Positions 19,965-29,785 of a DNA stretch of 64,000 nt are shown here, piece by piece; positions within the stretch are counted from its first letter, which is position 1; the number at the start of each line of letters is the position of its first letter. The notes under the pieces were generated by a model, which searched no databases, was not told the origin of the DNA, and saw nothing but the letters and a program-made list of their open reading frames with translations. This stretch comes from Oscillospiraceae bacterium (GTDB lineage Bacteria > Bacillota > Clostridia > Oscillospirales > Oscillospiraceae): the NCBI GenBank assembly GCA_022793685.1, contig JAAWDI010000011.1:1-64000 (forward strand), written 5' to 3'. A program made the translations under genes and the position numbers.

Positions 19965-21623
19965 TTATAAACGTAAGATTTTCCCGATTTTTTCGCCTTT
20001 TGGCATCAGAGACAGGTCATCCTTGGACAACATCCGCAGCGCGACCACCAAAATCAGGTAAATTACGCCGCCCACGCAGACCGCTCCAATCGTGGAAATG
20101 GTCACGCCAAAGGAGCGGGACAGGAACCCGTAAGCCGCCCACGCACCCGCGCCCATGATAACGGACGCCAACACCGGCTTGGCAAATACCCGGCTGAACC
20201 GTGGCGGTTCCGGCAGTGTGCGCCCAATGATAATAAGGTTGAGCACCGCAACCAACGCAAAGCACACCAGCGTACCCACCGGCGCACCGTTGACGTTAAT
20301 ATTCGGGTTGCCTACCAGCGTATAGTTCACCGTCACCTTGGCGACGCCGCCGACAATCATGGTAATAATGGGGGCGTACAGCCGTCCGCTGGCCTGCAAA
20401 ATCGAGTTGGACACCAGCATGATACACACAAAGATAGACGCAATGGCCAAAATGCTCAACAGCGGCCCCGCCAGCTCCGCCTCCGCCACCGTCAGGCCTT
20501 CGGAGAAGGTGCAGTACAGCAGCTTCATAATGGGGGTGGCCAGCACGCACATCCCCACGCCTGCCGGACAGGCCAGAATGGCCGTGATGCGCAGGGAGGA
20601 CTCTGCAATCTTGCCCGCCCCCCGCTCGTTGCGCTGGGCACGGCAAGCCGAAATGGCGGGGATAACGCTGGCGGTGATGGGTACCATCAGCGACGAAGGC
20701 AGGTTATAAAGGCTCATGGTCTTCTGATAGATGCCGTACAGGTTGCGGGCCATATCCAGCGCCGGGTCAAGGTTCAGCTTCAAATCTGGCAGGTAGCCCT
20801 GAATGAGGAACATATCCCGCAGCTCATCCAGCACAATGGCGTTATCAATGACCGTCACCAGACTGACCACCGACGAACCGATGGTGATGGGAATGGCAAT
20901 CTTCACCAGCGTCTTGAGTATCTCCTTGCCCCGCTGGGGGGTATCGGTATAACCGCCCGGCTCCCGGCGGCGGGTATGGATGTGCTCAAAGATGAGGTAC
21001 ACCAGCGACAGACCGGTGCCCACCGTAATCCCGAAGATAGCGCCTGCGGCGGCCCCATCCTGGCCGTAGCCCCACCGCAGCAGCAGTAAGGCAAGGCCCA
21101 GGCCGAGGAACAGCTTACACAGCGCCTCGATAATCTGGCTGACGGTGGTGGGCACCATGTTGGCATGACCTTGGGCATAGCCCCGCAGAGAGGACATGCA
21201 GCACACAAACAGCGCCGCCGGCGCCAGCACCCGCACGCACAGCACGGCATGGGGGTTGGACATGGCGCTGGACAACGGCCCCGCAAACACCGACATGATG
21301 ACGGCGCTCAGCAGGCCAAGGGTGAAGAAGGTGAAAACCCCCACCTTGAATATTCTATGCACCTGATTGCGGCGGCCCAGCGCGTTGTATTCCGCCACCG
21401 TCTTGGACAGCGCCACCGGCAATCCGGCGGTGGAAACGGTCAGCAGCAGGGTATAGACGTTATAGGCGGTGGAAAAGTCGGCAAAGCTCTCGTTGGAGAG
21501 AATATTGCCAAGGGGTATCTTGTAAAGGGCCCCGATGATTTTCACCGCAATAACGCCCACGGCCAAAATGGCCGCGCCGCCAAAAAAGGTAGCGCTCTTT
21601 TTTGCTTTGCTCGGTTCGGACAA
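19965..21623 (-). CDS. MOP-family flippase (SpoVB/YabM-like polysaccharide biosynthesis protein)
   Basis: Multi-TM MATE/MOP signature, synteny with mazG-hup-rqcP. Confidence 0.88.
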   Translation of the reverse strand: MSEPSKAKKSATFFGGAAILAVGVIAVKIIGALYKIPLGNILSNESFADFSTAYNVYTLLLTVSTAGLPVALSKTVAEYNALGRRNQVHRIFKVGVFTFFTLGLLSAVIMSVFAGPLSSAMSNPHAVLCVRVLAPAALFVCCMSSLRGYAQGHANMVPTTVSQIIEALCKLFLGLGLALLLLRWGYGQDGAAAGAIFGITVGTGLSLVYLIFEHIHTRRREPGGYTDTPQRGKEILKTLVKIAIPITIGSSVVSLVTVIDNAIVLDELRDMFLIQGYLPDLKLNLDPALDMARNLYGIYQKTMSLYNLPSSLMVPITASVIPAISACRAQRNERGAGKIAESSLRITAILACPAGVGMCVLATPIMKLLYCTFSEGLTVAEAELAGPLLSILAIASIFVCIMLVSNSILQASGRLYAPIITMIVGGVAKVTVNYTLVGNPNINVNGAPVGTLVCFALVAVLNLIIIGRTLPEPPRFSRVFAKPVLASVIMGAGAWAAYGFLSRSFGVTISTIGAVCVGGVIYLILVVALRMLSKDDLSLMPKGEKIGKILRL

Positions 21624-21667
21624 GGATGGTCCCTCCTAATATACGTTGAAAATGGCCGAAAAGGGGC

Positions 21668-22972
21668 TCACTCCTTGCCAAACATCAGCGGCATGGCGTA
21701 ATGCTCCACCTCGCTGCGGATGCGGTCAAGGTCAAGGGTGAGGAAGTCCCCTTTCTCATATATGACCTTTCCCCGCGCCATATTCATCACAAGGTCGGCA
21801 CGTCCGCAGGCATAAGCGACGTTGTCTACCACGCTGTGGCAGGGCGTCATATTGGGCGTCTGTCCGTCCAGCAGGATAAGGTCGGCTGTTTTACCCACTG
21901 CAATCGAGCCGCTATCCGGCCGCCCCAGCGCCTTCGCGCCGTTGCAGGTAGCCATGCGCAGCGCGTCCATGGGCAGCACCGCCAGCGGGTCGTGAGACAC
22001 GCCGTTGTGGAGAATGGCGGCCAGCTTCAGCTCCTCAAACATATCGTGGCTGTTGTTGGAGGATACTCCGTCCGTCCCCAGCGCCACGTTAACCCCCTGC
22101 TTCAACAGGGCAGGCACAGGCGCAACGCCGCTCCCCAGCTTCAGGTTGGAGGCGGGGCAGTGGACGGCGGTCGTTCCCTTTTCCTGCAGGATGGCCATGT
22201 CCTCCTCCGTGCACCAGACGCAGTGGGCGGCAATGGCCCGCACGTCGAACACGCCCTCCTTGGCCAGTGCGGCCGCCGGAGTCAGACCATGTCTGCCGAT
22301 GCACTCGTCGTGCTCGCTCTTGGTTTCGGAAACGTGAACGTGCATTCCGATGCCCTGCTCTTTGGCATAGTCGGCAATGCGCCGCCACACAGCGGGATAG
22401 CTGGTGTATTCCGCGTGGACGGAGGCGTCGATACGAATCTGACCGTCGTTACAGCCGTTCCAGCGGGGAACGAGCGCCTTCAGCTCCTTGGTGGCATAGA
22501 AGGTGTCAAAGTCAAAATCCGGAGTAAAGACCGACACGCCGCGGGCAATGTTTGCGGAAATGCCCGCCGCCAGCGTCTCTTCAATCATCTCGTCGCAGAA
22601 AAAGTACATATCAGCATAGCAGGTGACGCCGGAGGCAATCAACTCCGCCAGCGCAAGGCCGGTGGCCGCACGGGCGGCGCGGGCATCCAGCTTGTCCTCA
22701 GCGGGGAAAATATACTGGTTAAGCCATGTGTGCAGGTCGCAGCCGCCGCCATAGCCCCGCAGCATGGTCATGGGCAAATGAGTGTGGCAGTTCACAAGGC
22801 CGGGCATCAAAATTTTGCCCGTGCCGTCCACCTCTCGGTCAAACGTCCCCTGCGGACGCTCCGTCCCTACATGGGCGATGGCCGTGCCGTCCACCGCCAC
22901 AAAGGCGTTTTGCAAAACGGTTCCCAGCTCGTCCATCAGAACAGCGGTCACATTGGAAAAGAGTGTCTTCAT
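21668..22972 (-). CDS. amidohydrolase (MtaD/S-adenosylhomocysteine deaminase-like)
   Basis: MPGLVNCHTHLPMTMLRGYG...HVHVSETKSEHDEC...AAHCVWCTEEDM...LGTDGVSSNNSHDMFEE. Confidence 0.88.
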   Translation of the reverse strand: MKTLFSNVTAVLMDELGTVLQNAFVAVDGTAIAHVGTERPQGTFDREVDGTGKILMPGLVNCHTHLPMTMLRGYGGGCDLHTWLNQYIFPAEDKLDARAARAATGLALAELIASGVTCYADMYFFCDEMIEETLAAGISANIARGVSVFTPDFDFDTFYATKELKALVPRWNGCNDGQIRIDASVHAEYTSYPAVWRRIADYAKEQGIGMHVHVSETKSEHDECIGRHGLTPAAALAKEGVFDVRAIAAHCVWCTEEDMAILQEKGTTAVHCPASNLKLGSGVAPVPALLKQGVNVALGTDGVSSNNSHDMFEELKLAAILHNGVSHDPLAVLPMDALRMATCNGAKALGRPDSGSIAVGKTADLILLDGQTPNMTPCHSVVDNVAYACGRADLVMNMARGKVIYEKGDFLTLDLDRIRSEVEHYAMPLMFGKE

Positions 22973-22975
22973 GGC

Positions 22976-23800
22976 TTACATCCTTTCCAGACAGGCCAGC
23001 ACCAGCCGGGAAAACTTGTCCTTGCAGGCCTCCGCCGCCGCCAGCACCTCTTCCTCTGTGAGCTTCTGGGGCAGGATACCCGCCGCCATATTGGTCAGCA
23101 GGGTGAAGCCCAGCACATCCATGCCGCAGTGTCCTGCGGTGATGACCTCCGGCGCGGTGGACATTCCCACCGCGTCGCCGCCCAGCAGGCGGGCCATCCG
23201 CACCTCAGCGGGCGTTTCGTACTGGGGGCCGGGGAAGTACATATAAACGCCCTCCCGAATGGGGATGCCAAGTTCCGCCGCCGCGCCTTTGGCAAGCTCC
23301 TGCAAGGCGGGGGTATAGAGGAAGGAGGCGTCCGGAAACCGGGGGCCGAACTGGGGCAGGTTTTCGCCCCGCAGGGGGGACTCCATAAACATTTTGATGT
23401 GGTCGGTAATCAGCATCAGGTCGCCGGCCTTCCAATCCTCCCGGACGCAGCCGGCGGCATTGGTGACAATGAGCTTTTCCGCCCCCAGCAGGCGCATGAC
23501 GCGCACGCCGTAGCTCACATCCTTATAGTCATAGCCCTCGTAGTGGTGCATCCGGCCCTGCATAACCGCCACTCTTTTCCCCTTTAGGGTGCCGAACACG
23601 AGGCGGCCCTTGTGGCCGGGCGCGGTGGACGCCTTAAAGTGGGGAATGTCCTTGTAGTCGACCACAACGGCATTCTCCACTTCGTCGCCCAAAAAGCCAA
23701 GCCCGCTGCCCAGAACGAGGGCGACCTCCGGAGTGAAGCTGCCAATGGCGCCGCGGATAAAATCGGCGCTCTGCCGGTACTGCTCAAATGTATATTCCAT
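22976..23800 (-). CDS. punA: purine-nucleoside phosphorylase
   Basis: ALVLGSGLGFLGDEV...GRMHHYEGYDYKDVSYGVRVM...ITDHIKMF...GPQYETPAEVRM. Confidence 0.93.
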   Translation of the reverse strand: MEYTFEQYRQSADFIRGAIGSFTPEVALVLGSGLGFLGDEVENAVVVDYKDIPHFKASTAPGHKGRLVFGTLKGKRVAVMQGRMHHYEGYDYKDVSYGVRVMRLLGAEKLIVTNAAGCVREDWKAGDLMLITDHIKMFMESPLRGENLPQFGPRFPDASFLYTPALQELAKGAAAELGIPIREGVYMYFPGPQYETPAEVRMARLLGGDAVGMSTAPEVITAGHCGMDVLGFTLLTNMAAGILPQKLTEEEVLAAAEACKDKFSRLVLACLERM

Positions 23801-23929
23801 AAAAATCCTCCCGCTCCAAAGCATTGCATAATTGAAGTTATTTTACACCACAAAAGCCTGAAACGCAACAAAAAGAGGGGCCTTACGACCCCTCTTTATC
23901 AAAATTTCATGATTTTCCCCGCAATGCGC

Positions 23930-24367
23930 TTAAAGGCCCGGCCATCCGGCCGCTGTAATGGTCATCAGCGCCTCCACCGGTTCCGCCTCGTTCTTATTGC
24001 GGTCATTGCAGCGGTAGACAATGCGGTAGGTTCCGGGCGGGAACTCCGTCAGCTCATTGCCCATATCGTCATAGCCGTAAACGTGAATACGCGGGGCACG
24101 GCTGCCCTTGTCCAGATTGTCCTCAGCAGTAACGCCTGCCAATACGGCGACCTCGATGTCCTCAAGGTCGTAATCCACGCCGAACTCCGGCCCAGGCACC
24201 TCCACCGTGACGTGCTCCTTCACGCCCACAATGACAGGCTTTTCCTTATCCTGCGCGATTTTAAACGGTTCCATCTGGGGCACCAGCAAGATACAGATAA
24301 CGGTACATACAATAATAACCGTCACCCAGAACACCTTCTGGATTTTTTTCTTGGTGCTTTCGTTCAC
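23930..24367 (-). CDS. single-TM extracytoplasmic protein of unknown function
   Basis: N-terminal TM KVFWVTVIIVCTVICILLV; soluble remainder. Confidence 0.65.
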   Translation of the reverse strand: MNESTKKKIQKVFWVTVIIVCTVICILLVPQMEPFKIAQDKEKPVIVGVKEHVTVEVPGPEFGVDYDLEDIEVAVLAGVTAEDNLDKGSRAPRIHVYGYDDMGNELTEFPPGTYRIVYRCNDRNKNEAEPVEALMTITAAGWPGL

Positions 24368-24530
24368 GGCACAAACTCCTTTTCCCCGATTACACCCCGC
24401 CCGCTTGCGGCGGTTGGGTTTTATATTTCAAGGTTAATGGTATTATTATACCTGCTGTGTTCTGCAAAAGCAACAAAAACCGCAAAAAAGCGGCGTCCCT
24501 TACACGGGACGCCGCGAAACAGTCCGTTTC

Positions 24531-25811
24531 TCAGGCCGCTCTCTGCTGGCGCTCAGCCACCGCCGTATGCTGGATGGGCTTCCACTCCACCCGGCGCACC
24601 AGCGCCACCAAAGAAATGGGCAGATAGGTCAGCATGAACAGCGGGAAGGTAAACAGATATCCGATTTTCTGGCTGGCCTTGGCTGGAATTGCCTTCCACT
24701 CGCAGAACACCGTCAGCGCGCCGTAGGCCAGCATTCCAAAGTAAAACCCCAGCAAGCCGGAGGCCAGTGCTTCGCCCACCACGGCCAGCATCTGCCGTGC
24801 CAGCCATGCCGGCGCGGCAAAGCACGCCGCGCCCACCAAAACGTTCAACAGCATCACGCCAATGGTGAGCAGCATTCCGGGCGCCACCGTCATCAGCATG
24901 TCATAGCAGGAAAATGCCCGCCTGCCGCCGCGGAGGCTCCCCTTCAGCAGCGCAGCGCCATAATGCATATCCACCTGATAGAAGCCCTTTGACCAACGCA
25001 TCCGCTGATTCCAAGACTGCTGCATGGTCACCGGCTGCTCGTCATACACCACCGCTCTGTCGCAGTAGCCGATTCTGCGGCCCTCCACCGCGCAGGAGGC
25101 GGAAAACTGAATGTCCTCCGTCAGCAGATGGAAGGGCCAGCCGCCGTTTGCGCGCACCACCTGGTCGGACACCAGAAAACCGGTGCCGGAGATGGCGCAG
25201 TTGGTTCCCTGTAAGTACCGGGGAAAGTTCAGAAAGCGGGCTTCCCGCAAAAACCAGATGGAGTATCCGGCGGAAATCCAGTTGTCGCCGAAATTTTTGG
25301 AGTTGCGGTAAGAGGTGATGGCGTCGTAGCCGCCCTTATCAAAGGTGCGGTTCATCTCGGCAACGAAGTTTTCGTCCACGATGTTGTCCGCATCAAAGAC
25401 GAAATAGCCCTCGTATCCAGCGTCAGGCCGTTCCCGATAAAGGCGCTTAAAGAAATAATCCAGGGCATAGCCCTTGCCCACTTCGGTATGGTTGGTTCGC
25501 TCGTACACCCTCGCCCCGGCCGAGCGGGCCGCGGCGGCTGTTTGGTCGGTGCAGTTGTCGGCAACCACATAGAGGTCTAACAACTGCTTGGGATACTTCT
25601 GCCGCTTCAACGATTGCAAAAGCTCGCCAATCACCGCCTGCTCATTGCGGGCGCACACCACTACCGCGTATTTGTGCAGCGCGGCGGCGTCCGGTTCCCG
25701 ATAGCGCTTACGCCGCACAAAGCCCACCACCGCATAAACGATTTGGTAGAAGTAGGCGATGCCCAGCACAAGCGCAATGATGAAGTTGATTCTTTCAATC
25801 AAAGTTACCAT
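24531..25811 (-). CDS. membrane glycosyltransferase, family 2
   Basis: YAVVVCARNEQAVIGELLQSLKRQKYPKQLLDLYVVADNCTDQT...FDADNIVDENF...QRMRWSKGFYQ. Confidence 0.9.
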   Translation of the reverse strand: MVTLIERINFIIALVLGIAYFYQIVYAVVGFVRRKRYREPDAAALHKYAVVVCARNEQAVIGELLQSLKRQKYPKQLLDLYVVADNCTDQTAAAARSAGARVYERTNHTEVGKGYALDYFFKRLYRERPDAGYEGYFVFDADNIVDENFVAEMNRTFDKGGYDAITSYRNSKNFGDNWISAGYSIWFLREARFLNFPRYLQGTNCAISGTGFLVSDQVVRANGGWPFHLLTEDIQFSASCAVEGRRIGYCDRAVVYDEQPVTMQQSWNQRMRWSKGFYQVDMHYGAALLKGSLRGGRRAFSCYDMLMTVAPGMLLTIGVMLLNVLVGAACFAAPAWLARQMLAVVGEALASGLLGFYFGMLAYGALTVFCEWKAIPAKASQKIGYLFTFPLFMLTYLPISLVALVRRVEWKPIQHTAVAERQQRAA

Positions 25812-26063
25812 AGCGCGTTCCTCATTTTCTTCCTTCCTTGAAAACCAGCTGTTGGAAAAGGGTGCAAGGCACCCTTGGAGCGTATTTATTATAGCGCCTC
25901 TTTTTCAAGATGCAATGGGGTTAACAAAATTTTAATGAAAATTTCTCACTTCCCTCATTTCTGGAGGGGGCAGCCGCAAAATAGCGCTGGACTTTCATCT
26001 GGGAACCCGTTACAATAAGAGCACCAAAATTTGCCGCCGCGCGGCGCACAGGAGCGTGTCAAA

Positions 26064-27176
26064 ATGCAGAAATTCAAAGTGTTGGCCATCAACCCCGGCT
26101 CCACCTCCACCAAGGTGGGCCTGTTTGAAAACGATACCCCGCTTTTCAAGACCACTGTAGAGCACGACGCCGCCGAGCTGAAAAAGTTCGGCAAGGTGTG
26201 GGAACAGCTGGACTATCGGGCGGAGACCATTCTGAACGTCCTGAAGGAAAACGGCTTCTCCATCGACGGCTGCGACGCATTTGTGGGGCGCGGCGGCGGC
26301 ATCGAGCCAAGCCCCGGCGGCACCTATCTGGTCAGCGACCTGCTGCTTCAGCACGTCACCCGGGGCATCGACCAGCACCCCGCCACACTGGGCAGTCAGC
26401 TTGCCGCCCGCTTTGCCGCCCAAGTGGGCGTGCCCGCCTATATCGTCAACTCGCCTGACTCCGACGAGCTGTGGGACGTGGCCCGCATCACCGGCTTTGC
26501 GGACATTTTCCGCTCCAGCAATGTCCACGTTCTCAACCAGAAGGAGACCGCCATTCGGGTGGCCAAAGACCTTGGACTGAAATACGGCGAGCACAACTTC
26601 ATCGTGGCCCACTTGGGCGGCGGCGTTTCCATCTCCGCCCACTGCCGCGGCCGCATTGTGGACTCCAACTCCAACCTGATGGGGGAAGGCCCCATGGCCC
26701 CCACCCGCGCAGGCGCTTTGCCCGCCCTCCAGCTGATGGACATTTGCTACTCCGGTTGCTACACGCGGGACGAGATGTTCTTCCGCATCACCAAGAACGG
26801 CGGCTTTGTGGACCACCTCGGCACCGCCGACGCCCGCGAGGTGCGCCGCCGCGCCGCCGACGGCGACCGCTATGCCGCCCTTACCTGGGACGCATTCCTC
26901 TACCAGCTCGCCAAGCAGGTGGGCGCGATGGCGGCCTCTCTCAAGGGCGACGTGAAGGCCATTATCCTCACCGGCGGCATGGCTCACGACGACTCTCTGG
27001 TGGATGCGCTGAAAGCGCAAGTGGGCTTTATCGCCCCCATCGAGGTGCGCCCCGGTGAGTTTGAGCTGGAAGCGCTGGCAGCCGGCGCGGTGCGGGTGCT
27101 CTCCGGTGAGGAGGAGGCTCTCGCCTACACAGGCAAGCGGGTCTTTACCGATTTCTCCGCCCTGAAGCAGGGCTGA
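26064..27176 (+). CDS. buk: butyrate kinase
   Basis: KVLAINPGSTSTKVGLFEND...VGRGGGIEPSPGGTY...AHLGGGVSISAHCRGRIVDSN...ILTGGMAHD. Confidence 0.95.
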   Translation: MQKFKVLAINPGSTSTKVGLFENDTPLFKTTVEHDAAELKKFGKVWEQLDYRAETILNVLKENGFSIDGCDAFVGRGGGIEPSPGGTYLVSDLLLQHVTRGIDQHPATLGSQLAARFAAQVGVPAYIVNSPDSDELWDVARITGFADIFRSSNVHVLNQKETAIRVAKDLGLKYGEHNFIVAHLGGGVSISAHCRGRIVDSNSNLMGEGPMAPTRAGALPALQLMDICYSGCYTRDEMFFRITKNGGFVDHLGTADAREVRRRAADGDRYAALTWDAFLYQLAKQVGAMAASLKGDVKAIILTGGMAHDDSLVDALKAQVGFIAPIEVRPGEFELEALAAGAVRVLSGEEEALAYTGKRVFTDFSALKQG

Positions 27177-27178
27177 CC

Positions 27179-29731
27179 ATGCGCCGCACCGTCATCGGTA
27201 TTCTGGCTCATGTGGACGCGGGTAAAACCACCTTGTCCGAAGCCATGCTCTACTGTGTCGGCGTCACCCGCGCCTTGGGCAGGGTAGACCACGGCAGCGC
27301 GTTTTTGGACACCTTTGCATTGGAGCGCCAGCGGGGCATCACCATCTTCTCCAAGCAGGCGCTGCTGTCCCTGCCCGATTTGCAGGTCACCTTGTTGGAC
27401 ACGCCGGGCCATGTGGACTTCTCCGCGGAGATGGAGCGCACGCTGGACGTGCTGGACTGCGCCGTGCTGGTGGTCAGCGCCGCCGCAGGCGTGCAGAGCC
27501 ACACCCGCACCGTGTGGAAGCTCCTCCGCAAGCGGAACATCCCCACCTTTTTGTTTATCAACAAAATGGACTTGCCCGATACAGACCGCGCAGCTCTCCT
27601 CTCTCAGCTCCGCCGTGAGCTGGGAGAGGGCTTTTTCGACTTCGCCCATCCCGACCTTGAGCAGCTCGCCCTCTGCGATGAAACCCTGCTGGACGAGTTT
27701 TTAGAAACGGGGACGCTGGCGGACAGCTCTATTCTTCGGGCGGTGACAGGCTGCAAGGCCTTTCCCTGCTGGTTTGGCGCGGCGCTTAAATTAGACGGCG
27801 TGGAGGAATTTCTCCACGGTCTGGCGCAGTGCGCCCCCGCCGCAGCAGAGGGGGAACAGTTCGGCGCAAGGGTGTTCAAAATTTCCCGGGACGAAAAGGG
27901 CACACGCCTCACCCACCTGAAGGTGACGGGCGGCGTCCTGCGGGTGCGGGACACGATTCCCTCCGGCGACTGGGAAGAGAAAATTACGCAACTGCGCGCC
28001 TATTCCGGCGCAAAATTCACGCCGGTGGAGGAAGCCCGCCCCGGCGACGTGGTGGCGGTGGTCGGTTTGAGCCGCACCTTTCCCGGCGAGGGGCTGGGCG
28101 CACAGGCGGAGGCGCAGGCCCCGGCGCTGGAAGCTGTGCTCACCTATGCCGTTCTTCTCCCGGAGGGCTGTGATGTTCACAAAGTCCTTCTTCAACTCAA
28201 ACAACTGGAGGAAGAAGACCCCCAGCTTCATCTGACATGGGACGAGCGCCTGCGCCAGCTTCGGGTTCAGCTCATGGGACAGGTGCAGCTGGAAGTCCTG
28301 CGCCAGCTCATCCTTGACCGCTTTAACCTGCCGGTGGATTTCGGCCCCGGGCAGGTACTCTACCGCGAAACCATCGAGGCTCCGGTGGAGGGCGTGGGTC
28401 ATTATGAGCCGCTGCGCCACTACGCCGAGGTACACCTCCTTCTGGAGCCTGCCAAACGCGGCAGCGGCCTCACCTTTGCCACCGTCTGCCCGGAGGACTC
28501 CCTTGACCGGAACTGGCAGCGGCTGGTGCTCACCCACTTGGCGGAAAAGCAGCATTTGGGGGTGCTGACCGGTTCCCCCATCACCGATATAACCATCACT
28601 CTCCTGTCAGGCAAGGCCCACGAAAAGCACACGGAGGGCGGCGATTTCCGTCAAGCCACCTACCGTGCCGTGCGGCAAGGCTTAATGCAGGCTAAAACCG
28701 TTCTGCTGGAGCCGTGGTATGACTTCCGGCTGGAGCTTCCGCAGGAAAATGTAGGGCGCGCCCTCACCGATTTAAAACGCCTCGGCGCGGAATGTGAGGG
28801 GCCGGAAAGTAACGGTTCCTCCGCCGTGGTACAGGGCAGCGGGCCGGTGTCCGCCCTGCGGGACTATCCCCAAGAGGTGGCGGCCTACACCCGCGGCTTT
28901 GGCGTATTTTCCTGCACACCCAAGGGCTATGCTCCCTGCGCCAACCAGGCCGCCATTGCGGCAGAGCTGGGCTACAATCCTGAAAACGACCCTGACAACC
29001 CGGCGGACAGCGTGTTCTGCTCCCACGGGGCGGGGCACACCGTCAAATGGTCAGAGGTTCCGGAGCATATGCACCTGCCCGCCGTCCTCCAACCCCCGGA
29101 GCCGGAGGAGGAGGTCGCAGCGCGGGCAAGGCGCTACTATGCGCGGGTCGCCACTGATGCGGAACTGAAGGCCATTTTTGAACGCACTTACGGCCCCGTC
29201 AAGGCAAAGCTCCCCGGCGACGCTATGCGCCCCGCGCCCAAGACCTCCGGCGGAGACGCCAAGCCGCGAAAAGCCGCCCCTCTCCCCGCCGGGCCGGAAT
29301 ACCTGCTGGTGGACGGGTACAACATCATTTTTGCGTGGGACGAGCTGAACGCCCTCGCAAAGGACAGTCTGGACGCCGCCCGCAGCCGCCTTATTGAAAT
29401 TCTGCGCAATTATCAGGGGTTCCGTCAATGCCCGGTCATCGTGGTGTTTGACGCCTATAAGGTCAAGGGCAATCCCGGCAGCATCGAGCATTTGGGCGGC
29501 GTGGACGTGGTCTACACCAAAGAGGCGGAGACCGCCGATATGTATATCGAAAAGGCCGCCCATGACCTGAGCAAAAAGCACCGGGTTCGGGTAGCCACCT
29601 CCGACGCGCTGGAACAGATTATCATTCTGGGCGGCGGCGCACTCCGTCTGCCCGCTTCCGCTTTTGAGGCGGAGGTCAAAAGTGTGGAAAAAGCCATCCG
29701 TGCCTGTCTGGACGGCGGCCCGGTGCGCTGA
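27179..29731 (+). CDS. TetM-like translational GTPase fused to C-terminal NYN (YacP/Rae1-like) endoribonuclease domain
   Basis: TetM-type G motifs AHVDAGKTT, RGITIF, DTPGHVDF, NKMD; EF-G domain IV/V region; C-terminal ~145 aa EYLLVDGYNIIFAWDELNALA...VVFDAYKV...YTKEAETADMYIEKAAHDL...VRVATSDALEQIIILGGGALRLPASAF = NYN_YacP. Confidence 0.92.
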   Translation: MRRTVIGILAHVDAGKTTLSEAMLYCVGVTRALGRVDHGSAFLDTFALERQRGITIFSKQALLSLPDLQVTLLDTPGHVDFSAEMERTLDVLDCAVLVVSAAAGVQSHTRTVWKLLRKRNIPTFLFINKMDLPDTDRAALLSQLRRELGEGFFDFAHPDLEQLALCDETLLDEFLETGTLADSSILRAVTGCKAFPCWFGAALKLDGVEEFLHGLAQCAPAAAEGEQFGARVFKISRDEKGTRLTHLKVTGGVLRVRDTIPSGDWEEKITQLRAYSGAKFTPVEEARPGDVVAVVGLSRTFPGEGLGAQAEAQAPALEAVLTYAVLLPEGCDVHKVLLQLKQLEEEDPQLHLTWDERLRQLRVQLMGQVQLEVLRQLILDRFNLPVDFGPGQVLYRETIEAPVEGVGHYEPLRHYAEVHLLLEPAKRGSGLTFATVCPEDSLDRNWQRLVLTHLAEKQHLGVLTGSPITDITITLLSGKAHEKHTEGGDFRQATYRAVRQGLMQAKTVLLEPWYDFRLELPQENVGRALTDLKRLGAECEGPESNGSSAVVQGSGPVSALRDYPQEVAAYTRGFGVFSCTPKGYAPCANQAAIAAELGYNPENDPDNPADSVFCSHGAGHTVKWSEVPEHMHLPAVLQPPEPEEEVAARARRYYARVATDAELKAIFERTYGPVKAKLPGDAMRPAPKTSGGDAKPRKAAPLPAGPEYLLVDGYNIIFAWDELNALAKDSLDAARSRLIEILRNYQGFRQCPVIVVFDAYKVKGNPGSIEHLGGVDVVYTKEAETADMYIEKAAHDLSKKHRVRVATSDALEQIIILGGGALRLPASAFEAEVKSVEKAIRACLDGGPVR

Positions 29732-29738
29732 CCATGAC

Positions 29739-29772
29739 AAAAAGCAGGCCGCTTTCCGCGGCCTGCTTTTTT
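29739..29772. terminator. bidirectional terminator
   Basis: AAAAAGCAGGCCGCTTTCCGCGGCCTGCTTTTTT. Confidence 0.85.
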
Positions 29773-29785
29773 GCGCGCCGGACGT

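Noticed and set aside
21701-23587. 628-aa plus-strand ORF opposite amidohydrolase/punA
   Set aside because: Spans two convincing minus-strand genes; no recognisable family.
25842-25890. AAGGGTGCAAGGCACCCTT hairpin upstream of the glycosyltransferase/butyrate kinase divergent region
   Set aside because: Short stem, no U tract, no obvious partner; could be chance.
27179-29731. Calling this gene a tetracycline-resistance determinant
   Set aside because: TetM-like G domain, but the domain IV loop corresponding to TetM YSPVSTPADF differs and a nuclease domain is fused; chromosomal housekeeping context with no mobile element.
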